Source of the DNA: an uncultured Marinobacterium sp.
GTDB lineage: Bacteria > Pseudomonadota > Gammaproteobacteria > Pseudomonadales > Balneatricaceae
Length of the DNA: 64,000 nt
Assembly: GCA_947501565.1 (NCBI GenBank)
Contig: CANMWJ010000010.1
Coordinates: 1 to 64,000 of the forward strand
Direction: 5' to 3'
Below are positions 39,328 to 48,232 of this stretch, in pieces. The translations under genes and the position numbers were made by a program. Below the pieces are notes generated by a model that did no database searches, was not told where the DNA came from, and saw nothing but the letters and a program-made list of their open reading frames with translations. The stretch's first letter is position 1. The number at the start of each line of letters is the position of its first letter.

Positions 39328-39408
39328 GTTGGGCATTGCTGCGCAATGGCCAACCTACGGTGGGGGTGTATTGACGGGTAGGTTGGCCATCGCGCAGCGA
39401 TGCCCAAC
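39328..39408. repeat. REP-like inverted pair (two type A elements)
   Basis: 39328-39358 reads GTTGGGCATTGC ... GCAATGGCCAAC and ends CTAC; 39378-39408 is the opposite orientation, GTAG then GTTGGCCATCGC ... GCGATGCCCAAC. The two face away from each other around a 19-bp spacer, a BIME-like arrangement 5 bp from the TauE gene stop. Confidence 0.8.
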
Positions 39409-39412
39409 ACTT

Positions 39413-40162
39413 TTAAAGATTCTTCAAAATCAAACTGACCCCAATCAGCATCAACAAACCAAAGGCGAAACGGCGCATATTGTTGCTGTTGAGCGGAGGT
39501 GGATAGTGCTTACCCAGCCAGGTAAAAAGGATGGTGGCGGGGATGCAGAGCGCAGAGAAGATCAGCATCTCCGCGGTCAGCCCGCTTTGCGCACCAACGA
39601 CCACCGTGCGCGAAGCATGACTGAGCAGAAATACGGTCACCAGGCACAGCCGGATCGTCTGGATCTCCAGCGGCTGACGGTAGAACAGGTAGATCAGCGG
39701 GGGCCCCGTCATGCTGAATAACCCGGCCATCAGGCCGCCCGCTGCACCTGAAATGGAGAAGGTGAGTCCAGACGATAAGCGCGGCAGCGGTTCGGGTTTC
39801 AGCATAATCAGTAACCCGGCGATTACGATGGTCGCACCCAGGAGTATCTGCAGCTGGCTGTTAAACCCGCTGCTCATATATTCCAATAGCCAGAGCCCGA
39901 CGGGGATCGTGGGCATCAGGCCGAGGCACACCAGCCCGATCCGTTTGAAATCCAGTGCCTGAATATTGCCCTTTACCGCCACCACCCCGTTCACGAAGGT
40001 AATGATGCTCACCACCACCGAACTGAAGGTGATCGGTACAAGATCCAATGCCGTCACACTGCCCATCACGATCATACCCAGCGCGAAACCGGTCACCGTC
40101 TGCACGTAGGTCGCGCAGGCGGTAATCGCAAGGAAGATCAGGAGGGTATTCAGCTCAAACAA
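39413..40162 (-). CDS. TauE/SafE-family permease, copy 1 (TTG start)
   Basis: A 249-residue inner-membrane protein with about eight helices. The family N-terminus is TYVQTVTGFALGMIVMG. TauE/SafE proteins move sulfite, sulfoacetate or related anions. TTG at 40162 is taken because GGAG lies seven bases before it and no ATG is nearby. A close paralogue lies at 42111-42857. The copies share long blocks such as YVQTVTGFALGMIVMG and VAVKGN, so they arose by duplication or by separate acquisition of relatives. Confidence 0.85.
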   Translation of the reverse strand: MFELNTLLIFLAITACATYVQTVTGFALGMIVMGSVTALDLVPITFSSVVVSIITFVNGVVAVKGNIQALDFKRIGLVCLGLMPTIPVGLWLLEYMSSGFNSQLQILLGATIVIAGLLIMLKPEPLPRLSSGLTFSISGAAGGLMAGLFSMTGPPLIYLFYRQPLEIQTIRLCLVTVFLLSHASRTVVVGAQSGLTAEMLIFSALCIPATILFTWLGKHYPPPLNSNNMRRFAFGLLMLIGVSLILKNL

Positions 40163-40267
40163 TGGATGGCTCCAGCCAGTAAAACAGGAGCTTTCAGTTT
40201 ATGAGTTACCAATAAGGGAAGGACGGTCCAGATTTAGGGATTTGTTGTGCCAGCCCCGGTACTTATA

Positions 40268-40295
40268 TTGTACAAAAGGTTGTACATGCTATGCT
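40268..40295 (+). promoter_or_regulatory. yefM-yoeB promoter with two TGTACA operator cores
   Basis: TGTACA occurs at 40269-40274 and 40281-40286, centres 12 bp apart, as in the known YefM-YoeB operator. They overlap a -35-like TTGTAC (40268-40273) and an extended -10, TGCTATGCT (40287-40295), with a 16-bp spacer, so binding should shut the promoter. Confidence 0.75.
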
Positions 40296-40390
40296 CAGGA
40301 CAGAAACCGATACAAAAAGGAGTTTGTCAGGTGAATAAACCAGCTGCATCTACCCATCTGAGCGGTAGATCGAATACTGTGATAGATCCC

Positions 40391-40654
40391 ATGAATATCA
40401 TTTCCTACAGCGAAGCACGCGCCAGCCTGAAGTCAGTGATGGATACCGTGTGCGACACCCACGAAGCAGCCGTCGTTACGCGGCAGAAGGGTGATGACGT
40501 AGTGATTCTCTCCAAGGAGGATTACGACAGCATCATGGAAACGCTGTATCTGCTGAAGTCGCCGGCTAACGCCAGTCGTCTGCTGGAAGCCGCTACGCGC
40601 ATTAAGTCAGGTCAGACCACGGAACGGGAGCTGATCGAGGATGACTCAGAGTAA
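40391..40654 (+). CDS. yefM: Antitoxin YefM (Phd/YefM family)
   Basis: An 87-residue antitoxin. It starts MNIISYSEARASLKSVMDTV, the classical YefM N-terminus that binds the TGTACA operator, and the C-terminal tail (residues about 55-87) is the disordered segment that wraps the toxin. ATG 40391 is chosen over earlier in-frame starts because those add a non-family N-terminus; its ribosome site is weak. It overlaps the toxin gene by 14 bp. Confidence 0.93.
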   Translation: MNIISYSEARASLKSVMDTVCDTHEAAVVTRQKGDDVVILSKEDYDSIMETLYLLKSPANASRLLEAATRIKSGQTTERELIEDDSE

Positions 40655-40916
40655 GTTACTGCGCCTCCAGTTCGATGATTACGCCTGGGAGGATTATCTC
40701 TACTGGCAAAAAACGGATAAGCGTATCCTGAAGCGAATCAACGAGCTGATAAAAAGTGCGCGACGTACACCCTTTGACGGTTTGGGCAAACCCGAGGCGT
40801 TAAAGGGAGACCTTGCCGGATTCTGGTCACGAAGAATCGATCGGGAGCACCGTTTGGTTTATACGGTAATCGACGGGATTCTGGTTATCGCAGCTTGTCG
40901 TTACCACTATGTATAA
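40641..40916 (+). CDS. yoeB: Toxin YoeB, ribosome-dependent mRNA endoribonuclease
   Basis: A 91-residue RelE-superfamily toxin that cleaves mRNA in the ribosomal A site. Family features are FDGLGKPEALKGDL (the conserved Glu-containing loop), SRRIDREHRLVY with catalytic arginine, and CRYHYV at the end, holding the His-Tyr of the active site. The extra C-terminal valine after HY is a small deviation. The operon is complete and probably functional. Confidence 0.94.
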   Translation: MTQSKLLRLQFDDYAWEDYLYWQKTDKRILKRINELIKSARRTPFDGLGKPEALKGDLAGFWSRRIDREHRLVYTVIDGILVIAACRYHYV

Positions 40917-40943
40917 AGACCTTGTATCTCCCTAAGATGGTTG

Positions 40944-41014
40944 TGTTGGGCATTGCTGCGCAATGGCCAACCTATGCGAATTGGTAGGTTGGCGACGAGC
41001 GAAGCGCCTCCCAA
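40944..41014. repeat. REP-like pair (type A + type B)
   Basis: 40944-40974 is a type A element in inverted orientation ending in CTAT instead of CTAC. 40984-41014 is a type B element: GTAG, then GTTGGCGACGAGC, and CTCCCAAT. This mixed pair shows that both subtypes combine in one BIME-like unit. Confidence 0.7.
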
Positions 41015-41030
41015 TATTCGTTGTAATCTC

Positions 41031-41942
41031 TTACATCGAGTGCTTATAAAGATCGTCCGCGAAGCTGACCGGGCCTTGGTAGTAACGTCTGATCTCTCGG
41101 GTGGTATCCGCTTCCCGCTCCAGCGTACGGATCATCCGGTGCGAGAGCAGCACCGCTTTTACTCCAGCATCCGCTGCGACCTGTCCAATTCGTGATGGCG
41201 GCATATGCAGTCTGCGTGCAACGCCCCTAGCCGCCTCAGGAATTGCATTATGGGCGATCAGCAGGTCGGCGTCTTTTGACAGGCGAGTGAGGTTCTCGCT
41301 GGTGGCGCTGGTATCTCCGCTGAATACAAACGTGCATCCTGCAGCTTCGACACGCCACGCCACGGCAGGCAGCGGGCCGTGATTAACGTTCAGTGCTTTC
41401 AGCTTCAGTCGATCCAGATCATGCGACCAGATATCGCTTTCTGCATTCACCACGGTCGCGGGTAGTTTGTAGTCCGACCATTCTTCGTTTGGCAGATAAT
41501 TACTCAGATAAGGCCACGCCTGATTCAGTAGTGCGTGTTGCCATTGATCAACCGGTGGCAGGTTGTGATTACCGTAGGGGCCAAATACCGGCAGGTCGCG
41601 TTCACGTCCGGTAAAGAAGCCCGCTTTTACGTAGACCGGCCAGTCCGCGCTGTGATCTACGTGCAGGTGGGTGAACAGCACAGCATCCAGATCCGCAAAC
41701 TGTGCGCCGGATTTCTCGAAATTCAGGCTACTGCCACCACCGGCATCTACCATCACCCGTGCTTTACCATCGAGCCAGATCAGGTAACTGGTCGAGGCGC
41801 GTTGATCTCCCAGTTCGGGGCCTCCACTACCCAGCACCTGCAGCTGAACCCGGTCGGATTCACAATTTGATGCCAACGCGAACGCACTGAACGCAACGGC
41901 GCTGACCGCGATAAGGAGGAGGGAAGCGGATTTCCTGAACAT
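41031..41942 (-). CDS. Secreted metallo-beta-lactamase-fold hydrolase
   Basis: A 303-residue protein with a signal peptide (about residues 1-25, ending AFALAS before NCESD). The metal site includes THLHVDHSADW (HxHxDH) and FSGDTSATSENL, where the aspartate is the bridging ligand, plus a final LSHRM histidine. The order resembles arylsulfatase- or RNase Z-like periplasmic MBL proteins. The substrate is unknown. It is convergent with yoeB and lies on the same strand as the TauE-type gene upstream, 168 bp away. Confidence 0.88.
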   Translation of the reverse strand: MFRKSASLLLIAVSAVAFSAFALASNCESDRVQLQVLGSGGPELGDQRASTSYLIWLDGKARVMVDAGGGSSLNFEKSGAQFADLDAVLFTHLHVDHSADWPVYVKAGFFTGRERDLPVFGPYGNHNLPPVDQWQHALLNQAWPYLSNYLPNEEWSDYKLPATVVNAESDIWSHDLDRLKLKALNVNHGPLPAVAWRVEAAGCTFVFSGDTSATSENLTRLSKDADLLIAHNAIPEAARGVARRLHMPPSRIGQVAADAGVKAVLLSHRMIRTLEREADTTREIRRYYQGPVSFADDLYKHSM

Positions 41943-42027
41943 AGGAGGATGCTCTCAATAATCGAAATAGGCGTAGATTAATAACCTTAGCTGAAACCAA
42001 CCTGAAATTAGTCTGAAAAATCAGGGT

Positions 42028-42100
42028 GTTGGGAGTCGCTGTCGCTCGTCGCCAACCTACAATGCGCCCGTAGGTTGGCGACGAGCGAAGCGACTCCCAA
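42028..42100. repeat. REP-like inverted pair (two type B elements)
   Basis: 42028-42060 reads GTTGGGAGTCGC ... CTCGTCGCCAAC and ends CTAC. 42070-42100 is the reverse orientation, GTAG then GTTGGCGACGAGC ... GACTCCCAAC. The pair sits 10 bp from the stop of the second TauE gene, as the type A pair does by the first. Confidence 0.8.
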
Positions 42101-42110
42101 CATGTCCCGA

Positions 42111-42857
42111 TCAGAGATTCTTAATCACCAGACTCGCGCCGATAAGGATCAGCAGGAAGAACGCGGCGCGACGCATATTGTTGGCGCTCAGCGGTGGCGG
42201 GTAGCGTTTACCGATCCAGGTAAAGAGCGTCACCATCGGGATACAGAGCACAGAGAAGATGCCCATCTCCCAGGTGAGTCCGCCCTGTGCGCCGACCATA
42301 CCTGTACGCATCACGGAGCTGAGCAGGAAAATCGTCACCAGACAGAGGCGGATCGTTTTGATCTCAAACGGCTGGCGGTAGAACAGGTACACCAGCGGTG
42401 GCCCCGCCATGCTGAACATACCCGCCATCACACCTGCCAGCGCGCCGGAGCCGGCAAAGGTAAATCCGGAGGAGGGTTTTGCCAGCGGATCGGGTTTGAG
42501 CATGATCATCAGGCCCGCGCCGATAATGGTCGCACCCAGCAACAGCTGCAAAATGTGATTCAGCTCGGCGCTCATATAGTCGAGCAGCAACAACCCCACG
42601 AGAATCGCGGGGAACATGCCCGCGCTGGTAATCATCACCCGCTTGATATCCAACGCCTGTACGTTGCCTTTCACTGCGACCAATCCATTAATAAAGGTCA
42701 CCGCGCTGATCACTACCGAGGTAAAAGCGATCGGTACCAGATCGAAAGTGGTTACGGCACCCATCACGATCATGCCCAGCGCAAAACCGGTGACGGTCTG
42801 TACGTAGGTGGCGAAAGCGATAATGGCAATAAACGGCAACAGGGTCATCAGGTCCAT
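42111..42857 (-). CDS. TauE/SafE-family permease, copy 2
   Basis: A 248-residue inner-membrane protein closely related to the gene at 39413-40162 (shared TYVQTVTGFALGMIVMG and GATI-containing core). Sulfite or sulfonate-related anion transport is the family role. The ribosome site is weak before ATG 42857; ATG 42848, three codons on, is an alternative. It precedes an MBL gene on the same strand, and with the other copy it brackets the toxin-antitoxin pair. Confidence 0.85.
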   Translation of the reverse strand: MDLMTLLPFIAIIAFATYVQTVTGFALGMIVMGAVTTFDLVPIAFTSVVISAVTFINGLVAVKGNVQALDIKRVMITSAGMFPAILVGLLLLDYMSAELNHILQLLLGATIIGAGLMIMLKPDPLAKPSSGFTFAGSGALAGVMAGMFSMAGPPLVYLFYRQPFEIKTIRLCLVTIFLLSSVMRTGMVGAQGGLTWEMGIFSVLCIPMVTLFTWIGKRYPPPLSANNMRRAAFFLLILIGASLVIKNL

Positions 42858-43163
42858 CAGCGGAGACTTAACCTCTCAGGTATTAAATATGTTGGTAGAA
42901 AGTCAGGTAATCCTCGGTCGGCGAGTGGCTCCGAACGGAGTTTTGACCGATGGGCTGCGATTTTAGGGAGAGGTAGCGCGGCGGTCACGATCCAGATTCG
43001 ACTTTAGAGTGGGGCCAGTGCTGGCCCAATCTGAGATGAAACCTCTGGCTCCATAGGTCGTGGCGGTCTGGTCGTTGTTCATATTCGACCCTCTACTTAG
43101 CATGGTTATAGGAGCCAGAAGTGCGCAATCAGTGCGTCACAGGTGGCTATTTTTTGTTAAGGA

Positions 43164-43196
43164 GATAAGCACATCCACGCGGTGTTGATGCTTATC
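43164..43196 (+). promoter_or_regulatory. Hairpin in the leader of the SLC13 gene
   Basis: GATAAGCA (43164-43171) pairs with TGCTTATC (43189-43196), and inner CAC/GTG can extend the stem. It lies 16 bases before the start codon and just upstream of its GGAG, so it may affect translation or be an operator. Confidence 0.45.
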
Positions 43197-43212
43197 CGCG
43201 TTGGAGAAGGCG

Positions 43213-45219
43213 ATGTCTGTGAGCAACACTTCACACAATAAAAACGAAGCAGACCTGAACACCTCAACCACCCCCGTAGCAAGGCAGTTGCCGATGAAAC
43301 AGATCGTGGCCGGTGCTGTTTTTCTGGTGCTGGGCCTGCTGATTGCTCAGGTCGTACCCAGTATTGAGATCGCCTGGGTAAGTGGCATCCTGCTGCTGAC
43401 CATCTACCTGTTTGCCTTCGAGATCGTGGGTGTCGACGTAGCCGCAGCGACCATCATGGTCCTGCTGGGGCTGACCGGTTTGTTTGCGCCGATCATGGGA
43501 CTGACCGAAGGCTTGGTGCCCAACTCCGAGTTGTTTAACGGTTTCTCCAGTAACGCCGTAATCTCCATTATCGCCGTGATGATCATTGGTGCCGGGCTCG
43601 ATAAAACCGGCCTGATGGGTAAAGTGGCGAACTGGATTCTGAAAGTGGGCGGCACCACTGAGACCCGCATCATCCCGATCATCTCCAGCACCGTCGGTTT
43701 TATCTCCTGCTTTATGCAGAACGTCGGTGCGGCGGCATTGTTCCTGCCGGTCGTGAGCCGTATCTCCGGTCGCACCGGACTGCCGATGTCCCGCCTGCTG
43801 ATGCCGATGGGTTTCTGTGCCATCCTGGGCGGCACCATGACCATGATCGGTTCCAGCCCGCTGATCCTGCTAAACGACCTGATCCTCACCTCCAACCAGA
43901 CCCTGTCTGCCGAGCAGCAGATGGACACCTGGTCACTGTTCTCTGTAACACCAGTGGGTATCTGTCTGGTGATCACCGGTATCGTCTACTTCATCATCGC
44001 CGGTCGCTTTGTACTGCCGAGCACCGAAGGTGACGACACCAGCACCAACACCATGGAGTACTTCAAAGAGATCTACGGTCTGGACTGTGACCTGATGGAA
44101 GTGCAGGTGGGTGAGAACTGTGTGCTGGTTGGTCAGACGCTGGAATCCTTCGAATACCCGGATGGTGTTCGTGTTACCGCGATCCAGCTGGGTAACGGCG
44201 AGCAGCGGATCGGTGAGGGCGGTGTCGACCGTGGCATCCGCGTTGAAGCTCACTCTGTGCTGGCAGTGATCGGTTCACCGGAAGCGCTGGACGCATTTGA
44301 GCATAAATATCAGCTGACCCGTCGCGCTGATCTGGAAACCTTCTCCGAAGCACTTTCCGCCTCTAAAGCCGGTATCGCCGAAGTAGTAATCCCGCCGGGC
44401 TCCCAGCTGATCGGTAAATCCGCGTTGGAACTGCGACTGCGCAATGTGTACGGCCTGAGCCTGATGGCACTACACCGCTCCGGCGAGACCGCAAAAGCGG
44501 GCCAGGGGGTGCGTGCGATCGAATTCGAACCGGGTGATACGCTGGTATGCCACACCTCCTGGGATTCACTGGCACGTCTGGAACGTGACCGTAACTTCGT
44601 AGTGATGACCCAGAACTATCCGAAAGAGGAACTGCGTCCGCACAAGGTAAACTGGGCGCTGGGTTTCTTTGCGATCGCCCTGACCATGGTGCTGTTTACC
44701 GATATCCGCCTCTCCGTTGCGCTGATGACCGGCGCGATGGGCATGATCCTCAGTGGCGTACTGAGCATTGATGAAGCCTATGAAGCGGTAAGCTGGAAAA
44801 CCGTCTTCCTGCTCGCCAGCCTGATTCCGTTGGGCATGGCGGTGGAGAGCACCGGTACAGCCGCCTGGATCGCCGATCAGACCCTGAGTCTGCTGGAAGG
44901 CATGCCGATCTGGGGCCTGCAGACCGCTGTGGCGATACTGGCGACCTTCTTTACGCTGGTGATGTCCAACGTCGGCGCCACCGTACTGCTGGTTCCGCTG
45001 GCGGTGAATATCGCAATCGGCGCAGGTGCAGATCCGGCCGTATTCGCCCTGACCGTCGCGCTGGCCACCTCCAACTCCTTCCTGATCCCAACCCATCAGG
45101 TGAACGCCCTGATCATGGGCCCAGCCGGTTACCGCGTTCCGGACTTTATCCGCGCCGGTGGCATTATGACCGTACTGTTCCTGGTGGTGCTGATCGTGAT
45201 GATGAATATCGTGTTCTGA
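43213..45219 (+). CDS. SLC13-type anion permease with two TrkA-C (RCK_C) domains
   Basis: A 668-residue inner-membrane carrier. The hydrophobic core has eleven or so helices split by a cytosolic insert of about 200 residues carrying two RCK_C domains (MEVQVGENCVLVGQTL and VIPPGSQLIGKSALELRLRN). Members include sulfate, citrate and silicate-like transporters; DASS-family helices such as MIGSSPLILLNDLI contain the sodium/substrate serine motif. ATG 43213 follows GGAGAAGG; the longer frame begins at TTG 43201 with no better site. A sulfur-compound substrate would suit the TauE neighbours, but this is guesswork. Confidence 0.9.
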   Translation: MSVSNTSHNKNEADLNTSTTPVARQLPMKQIVAGAVFLVLGLLIAQVVPSIEIAWVSGILLLTIYLFAFEIVGVDVAAATIMVLLGLTGLFAPIMGLTEGLVPNSELFNGFSSNAVISIIAVMIIGAGLDKTGLMGKVANWILKVGGTTETRIIPIISSTVGFISCFMQNVGAAALFLPVVSRISGRTGLPMSRLLMPMGFCAILGGTMTMIGSSPLILLNDLILTSNQTLSAEQQMDTWSLFSVTPVGICLVITGIVYFIIAGRFVLPSTEGDDTSTNTMEYFKEIYGLDCDLMEVQVGENCVLVGQTLESFEYPDGVRVTAIQLGNGEQRIGEGGVDRGIRVEAHSVLAVIGSPEALDAFEHKYQLTRRADLETFSEALSASKAGIAEVVIPPGSQLIGKSALELRLRNVYGLSLMALHRSGETAKAGQGVRAIEFEPGDTLVCHTSWDSLARLERDRNFVVMTQNYPKEELRPHKVNWALGFFAIALTMVLFTDIRLSVALMTGAMGMILSGVLSIDEAYEAVSWKTVFLLASLIPLGMAVESTGTAAWIADQTLSLLEGMPIWGLQTAVAILATFFTLVMSNVGATVLLVPLAVNIAIGAGADPAVFALTVALATSNSFLIPTHQVNALIMGPAGYRVPDFIRAGGIMTVLFLVVLIVMMNIVF

Positions 45220-45245
45220 TAGCTGGTGGTTGTTCGCGCGAACTG

Positions 45246-45274
45246 AAAACCGGGGCTTTGTGTCCCGGTTTTTT
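45246..45274 (+). terminator. Terminator of the SLC13 gene
   Basis: AAAACCGGG and CCCGGTTTT pair, followed by TTTTG. A standard intrinsic terminator 27 bp past the stop. Confidence 0.85.
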
Positions 45275-45692
45275 GTTTCTATAGGGCATGCTTGAGAGCG
45301 GAAGGGTGGGCGAAGATGGGTTGCTCTAGGTTCTGAAAGAGCCTTCGACCCCATAAAAATTGTATGCCCGAGAGTGCATTTGGCTTGCACCACTAAAATG
45401 GCTCGGCATCCTCGTATCGGAGCGCGTCTCGAAGCTTGTCATCTGTACATAACCGTTACATATTAGGCACTTAGGGATATCGCCATGCAGAGATATATGC
45501 ATGGCAAATCATCAATATGCGCATGCTCGTTTTCAGCGGAAGAGAATCAGGCATTCGAGTCACTTTTTCCTTTCTCTTCAGAATGTTACAGCCTTCCAGT
45601 GGGTCAGTTGATTTTCAGAAATATGCGTCATCCGCATAACCGCTTAAGTGTTAGCAACACATTGACGGTTCAATTAATCAAGGAGTTTTATT
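45275..45692. other. Non-coding leader before qatA with possible integron core
   Basis: No convincing gene is seen in this 418-bp stretch. Just before qatA, CGCTTAAGTGTTAGC ends with GTTAGC (45650-45655), complementary to the GCTAAC at the end of qatD, and a TAAC (45637-45640) precedes it. This could be the broken right half of an attC site. A small 72-codon frame from 45485 overlaps the leader and is not supported. Confidence 0.35.
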
Positions 45693-47471
45693 TTGTGGCC
45701 TGATACAGAATCCGATAGTGATTACCTGAATTTTGGGGAAGTGTCCCAATTAGCCGTCGACATTTTAAAGTCGCCAGATATGCTGCCTTGTTCGATAGGC
45801 GTATTTGGGAATTGGGGGGCGGGTAAATCATCGCTTTTAAAGCTCATCGAGAAGGATTTGCAGGACTCGACAGAAGACTGGATCGTCATTCGCTTTGATG
45901 CGTGGCTATACCAAGGGTTTGACGATGCCCGTGCAGCATTGCTCGAAGTTATCGCGACCGAATTGAACAAAGAGGCCAAAGACAACGAAGGCCTGACCAA
46001 GAAAACCAAAAAATTGCTTGCCCGGGTTAACGGTTTCCGCGCGCTAGGGTTGGCGGCAGAAGGCGCTGCTTTGCTCGCGGGAATACCTACTGGCGGAATG
46101 TTGGCTCGTGGCGTGGGTGCGTTGTCAGGTCTATCTGATGGAATTCAAGACCATAAAGAATTTGAGGATCTAGGGAAGGCCGGGAAGGAGGCTGTCGATC
46201 AAGTTTCAGGCCTGCTTGGTCCTGAGAAACAAGCTACCCCGCCCCAGCAAATCGCGGCATTTCGTAAAGAGTACGGCGAGATCCTGGAAGAGTTGGGAAG
46301 ACCGCTGGTAGTGGTTATCGACAACTTGGATCGGTGCTTACCTTCAAATGCCATTCACACTTTAGAAGCGATTCGACTTTTCCTATTCTTACCTAACACC
46401 GCCTTCATTATCGCTGCCGATGAAGAGATGATTCGTTCCTCGGTGGCCGATTACTTCAAGGGCGCATCAGATCGCCACCAAATTGATTATTTAGATAAAC
46501 TTATTCAAGTGCCAATACGAGTACCTAAGGCGGGCATTCGCGAGATCCGTTCGTATTTATTCATGTTGTACGCGGTATCTCAGGGGGTATCGAGCGATAA
46601 ATTGGAAGCCCTACGGGCAGGGCTAGAAGAATCCCTCCGACAATCTTGGAGAGATGAACCCATATCACGACAAGATGCCTTAGCCTTGACCGGCGAAGAT
46701 GACAGAAGCGATCTTGCGACAGCCTATGATCGTGCCGATCGGATAGCACCAGTATTAGCAAATTCCCCTATTATTCATGGCAACCCGCGGATCGTTAAGC
46801 GGCTGCTCAACGTCGTTAAAATGCGCTCCCAGATAGCGCGTCGACGCTCAATGCCGTTGGATGAAGCAGTCATCACCAAACTGGTAATATTCGAGCGTTG
46901 CGTTGGTACGGAAGCAACGGCGGATTTCTACCGCTTTGTCGATGCAGAACAAGGTAAGCCTACGATCCTCAAAGAACTTGAGGAAGGGGATGGTAGCGAC
47001 CTGCCAACTGGCGTTCCGAAGAGCTGGAGCACAAACCCGACAACCAAATCCTTTATCCTAGAGTGGAGCCAGCTTGAGCCTTCTCTGCGGGATGTGGACT
47101 TGAGGGCTGCTATTTACCTATCTAGAGAAACCATGCCCGTGGGGGCCTATGTAGTTGGGTTATCGCCACAGGGACGTGAAGCGTTAAATGTATTGGTGGG
47201 GGTTAAAAATATGAGTTCCCCTGCCGCGAAAACGGCATTAGATGCGCTACCCATGGTCGACCAGGTGCCGGTTATGGAAGGTATCATCAATAGGCTACGC
47301 CAAAGTTCAGATTGGTCTAAAAAGCCCACCGGTTTTTCTGGGGGGTGTCTACTCGCCCAGCATTCAACCGATGCCGCAAAGGTGTTTAAACGCTACATAG
47401 GGGAGATCGGGAAACTACCCCCTTGGCTGAGCACTCAGTTAAAAGAAGAACAATGGTATAAGGACGCATAA
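45693..47471 (+). CDS. qatA: QatA: KAP-family P-loop ATPase (TTG start)
   Basis: A 592-residue NTPase of the KAP family and first gene of a Qat anti-phage system. Walker A is GNWGAGKSS (39-47) and the KAP-type Walker B is VVVIDNLDRC (206-215). A hydrophobic stretch around residues 113-150 (GLAAEGAALLAGIP) fits the membrane-contacting insert known in KAP proteins. TTG 45693 is chosen because AGGAG lies seven bases upstream and the next in-frame ATG is residue 30, already inside the domain. The stop overlaps the qatB start by one base (TAATG). Assignment rests on the whole four-gene order. Confidence 0.9.
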   Translation: MWPDTESDSDYLNFGEVSQLAVDILKSPDMLPCSIGVFGNWGAGKSSLLKLIEKDLQDSTEDWIVIRFDAWLYQGFDDARAALLEVIATELNKEAKDNEGLTKKTKKLLARVNGFRALGLAAEGAALLAGIPTGGMLARGVGALSGLSDGIQDHKEFEDLGKAGKEAVDQVSGLLGPEKQATPPQQIAAFRKEYGEILEELGRPLVVVIDNLDRCLPSNAIHTLEAIRLFLFLPNTAFIIAADEEMIRSSVADYFKGASDRHQIDYLDKLIQVPIRVPKAGIREIRSYLFMLYAVSQGVSSDKLEALRAGLEESLRQSWRDEPISRQDALALTGEDDRSDLATAYDRADRIAPVLANSPIIHGNPRIVKRLLNVVKMRSQIARRRSMPLDEAVITKLVIFERCVGTEATADFYRFVDAEQGKPTILKELEEGDGSDLPTGVPKSWSTNPTTKSFILEWSQLEPSLRDVDLRAAIYLSRETMPVGAYVVGLSPQGREALNVLVGVKNMSSPAAKTALDALPMVDQVPVMEGIINRLRQSSDWSKKPTGFSGGCLLAQHSTDAAKVFKRYIGEIGKLPPWLSTQLKEEQWYKDA

Positions 47472-48232
47472 TGGGAACATCGCAATCAAGCCCAGGCCCG
47501 GGGGGGAGCTCTCCATTGGTTCCGCCTTGGGCAGACGATCAGCCTCAGCAGGCCCTGCCGGAGCCTTTAGCAGCACGGTTTAAGCCTTTCCGACAGTCAT
47601 TAGGCAGCTTTGTCTCAGGTGGAGAAAGAAGCGATTTACAGGCGGCGGTGGGTCATTATGCCAAAAAAGCATCTGGTGGCGGATCGAGTGCTGCGCGGCG
47701 CATGGGTGGCGTCACCAAGGCAGGGGGCAGTCTTTTCGGGGTTTTGTCGGGTGCCGGTGTTGAAGGAGCTTCGACAGGCGAGTCCTCGCTTGATCTGAAT
47801 CAGCTTTCAGGATTGCCATGTGATCAAGCTATCTCTGCGATTACTCAGGCGTTGACCCCTACCAATGGTGATGGGGATAAGATCAGGGCAGCCATGAACC
47901 ATGCGCTTGTAGAAGCGCTGGACGGTGTTGAGACATTTGACCCGAGCTGTATAACTGACGATGTCATTGTCGATACGATGATTGGTTATCTGGCGGAAAG
48001 TATTTTTCTGCAAATAGTGATGGATGCTGGTAAGGCATGGAATAAGGCTGATACGGCAACACAAGCTCTCCGTGCAGAATCCGATTTACGTGAACTCATA
48101 AAGGTGGTCGTCGATAAGCACATGGGTTCTAAAATGAATTCGAATGTTAGATCGTTTACTCGATCGCAGATGGTGCAAGTTGAAAGGACTGCAATCATGG
48201 ATGTATGGAAGGAATGGGAGTCCTATCAATGA
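47471..48232 (+). CDS. qatB: QatB: defence-system protein of unknown fold
   Basis: A 253-residue protein. The N-terminus is low-complexity (GTSQSSPGPGGSSPLVPP), then a Gly/Ala/Ser-rich part from about 70 (AKKASGGGSSAARRMGGV) and a helical C-terminal half with acidic residues (DDVIVDTMIGYLAESIFL). No catalytic motif is visible. In the Qat system QatB lies between the ATPase and the QueC-like gene, as here; its role is not known. It overlaps qatA by one base and qatC by four (ATGA). Confidence 0.85.
   Translation: MGTSQSSPGPGGSSPLVPPWADDQPQQALPEPLAARFKPFRQSLGSFVSGGERSDLQAAVGHYAKKASGGGSSAARRMGGVTKAGGSLFGVLSGAGVEGASTGESSLDLNQLSGLPCDQAISAITQALTPTNGDGDKIRAAMNHALVEALDGVETFDPSCITDDVIVDTMIGYLAESIFLQIVMDAGKAWNKADTATQALRAESDLRELIKVVVDKHMGSKMNSNVRSFTRSQMVQVERTAIMDVWKEWESYQ

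Noticed and set aside
42075-43007. 310-codon plus-strand frame over the second TauE gene
   Set aside because: Antisense shadow: histidine- and arginine-rich, no ribosome site, opposite a well-supported permease gene.
45485-45703. 72-codon frame upstream of qatA
   Set aside because: No ribosome site or homology signal, and it overlaps the strong SD and start of qatA in another frame.
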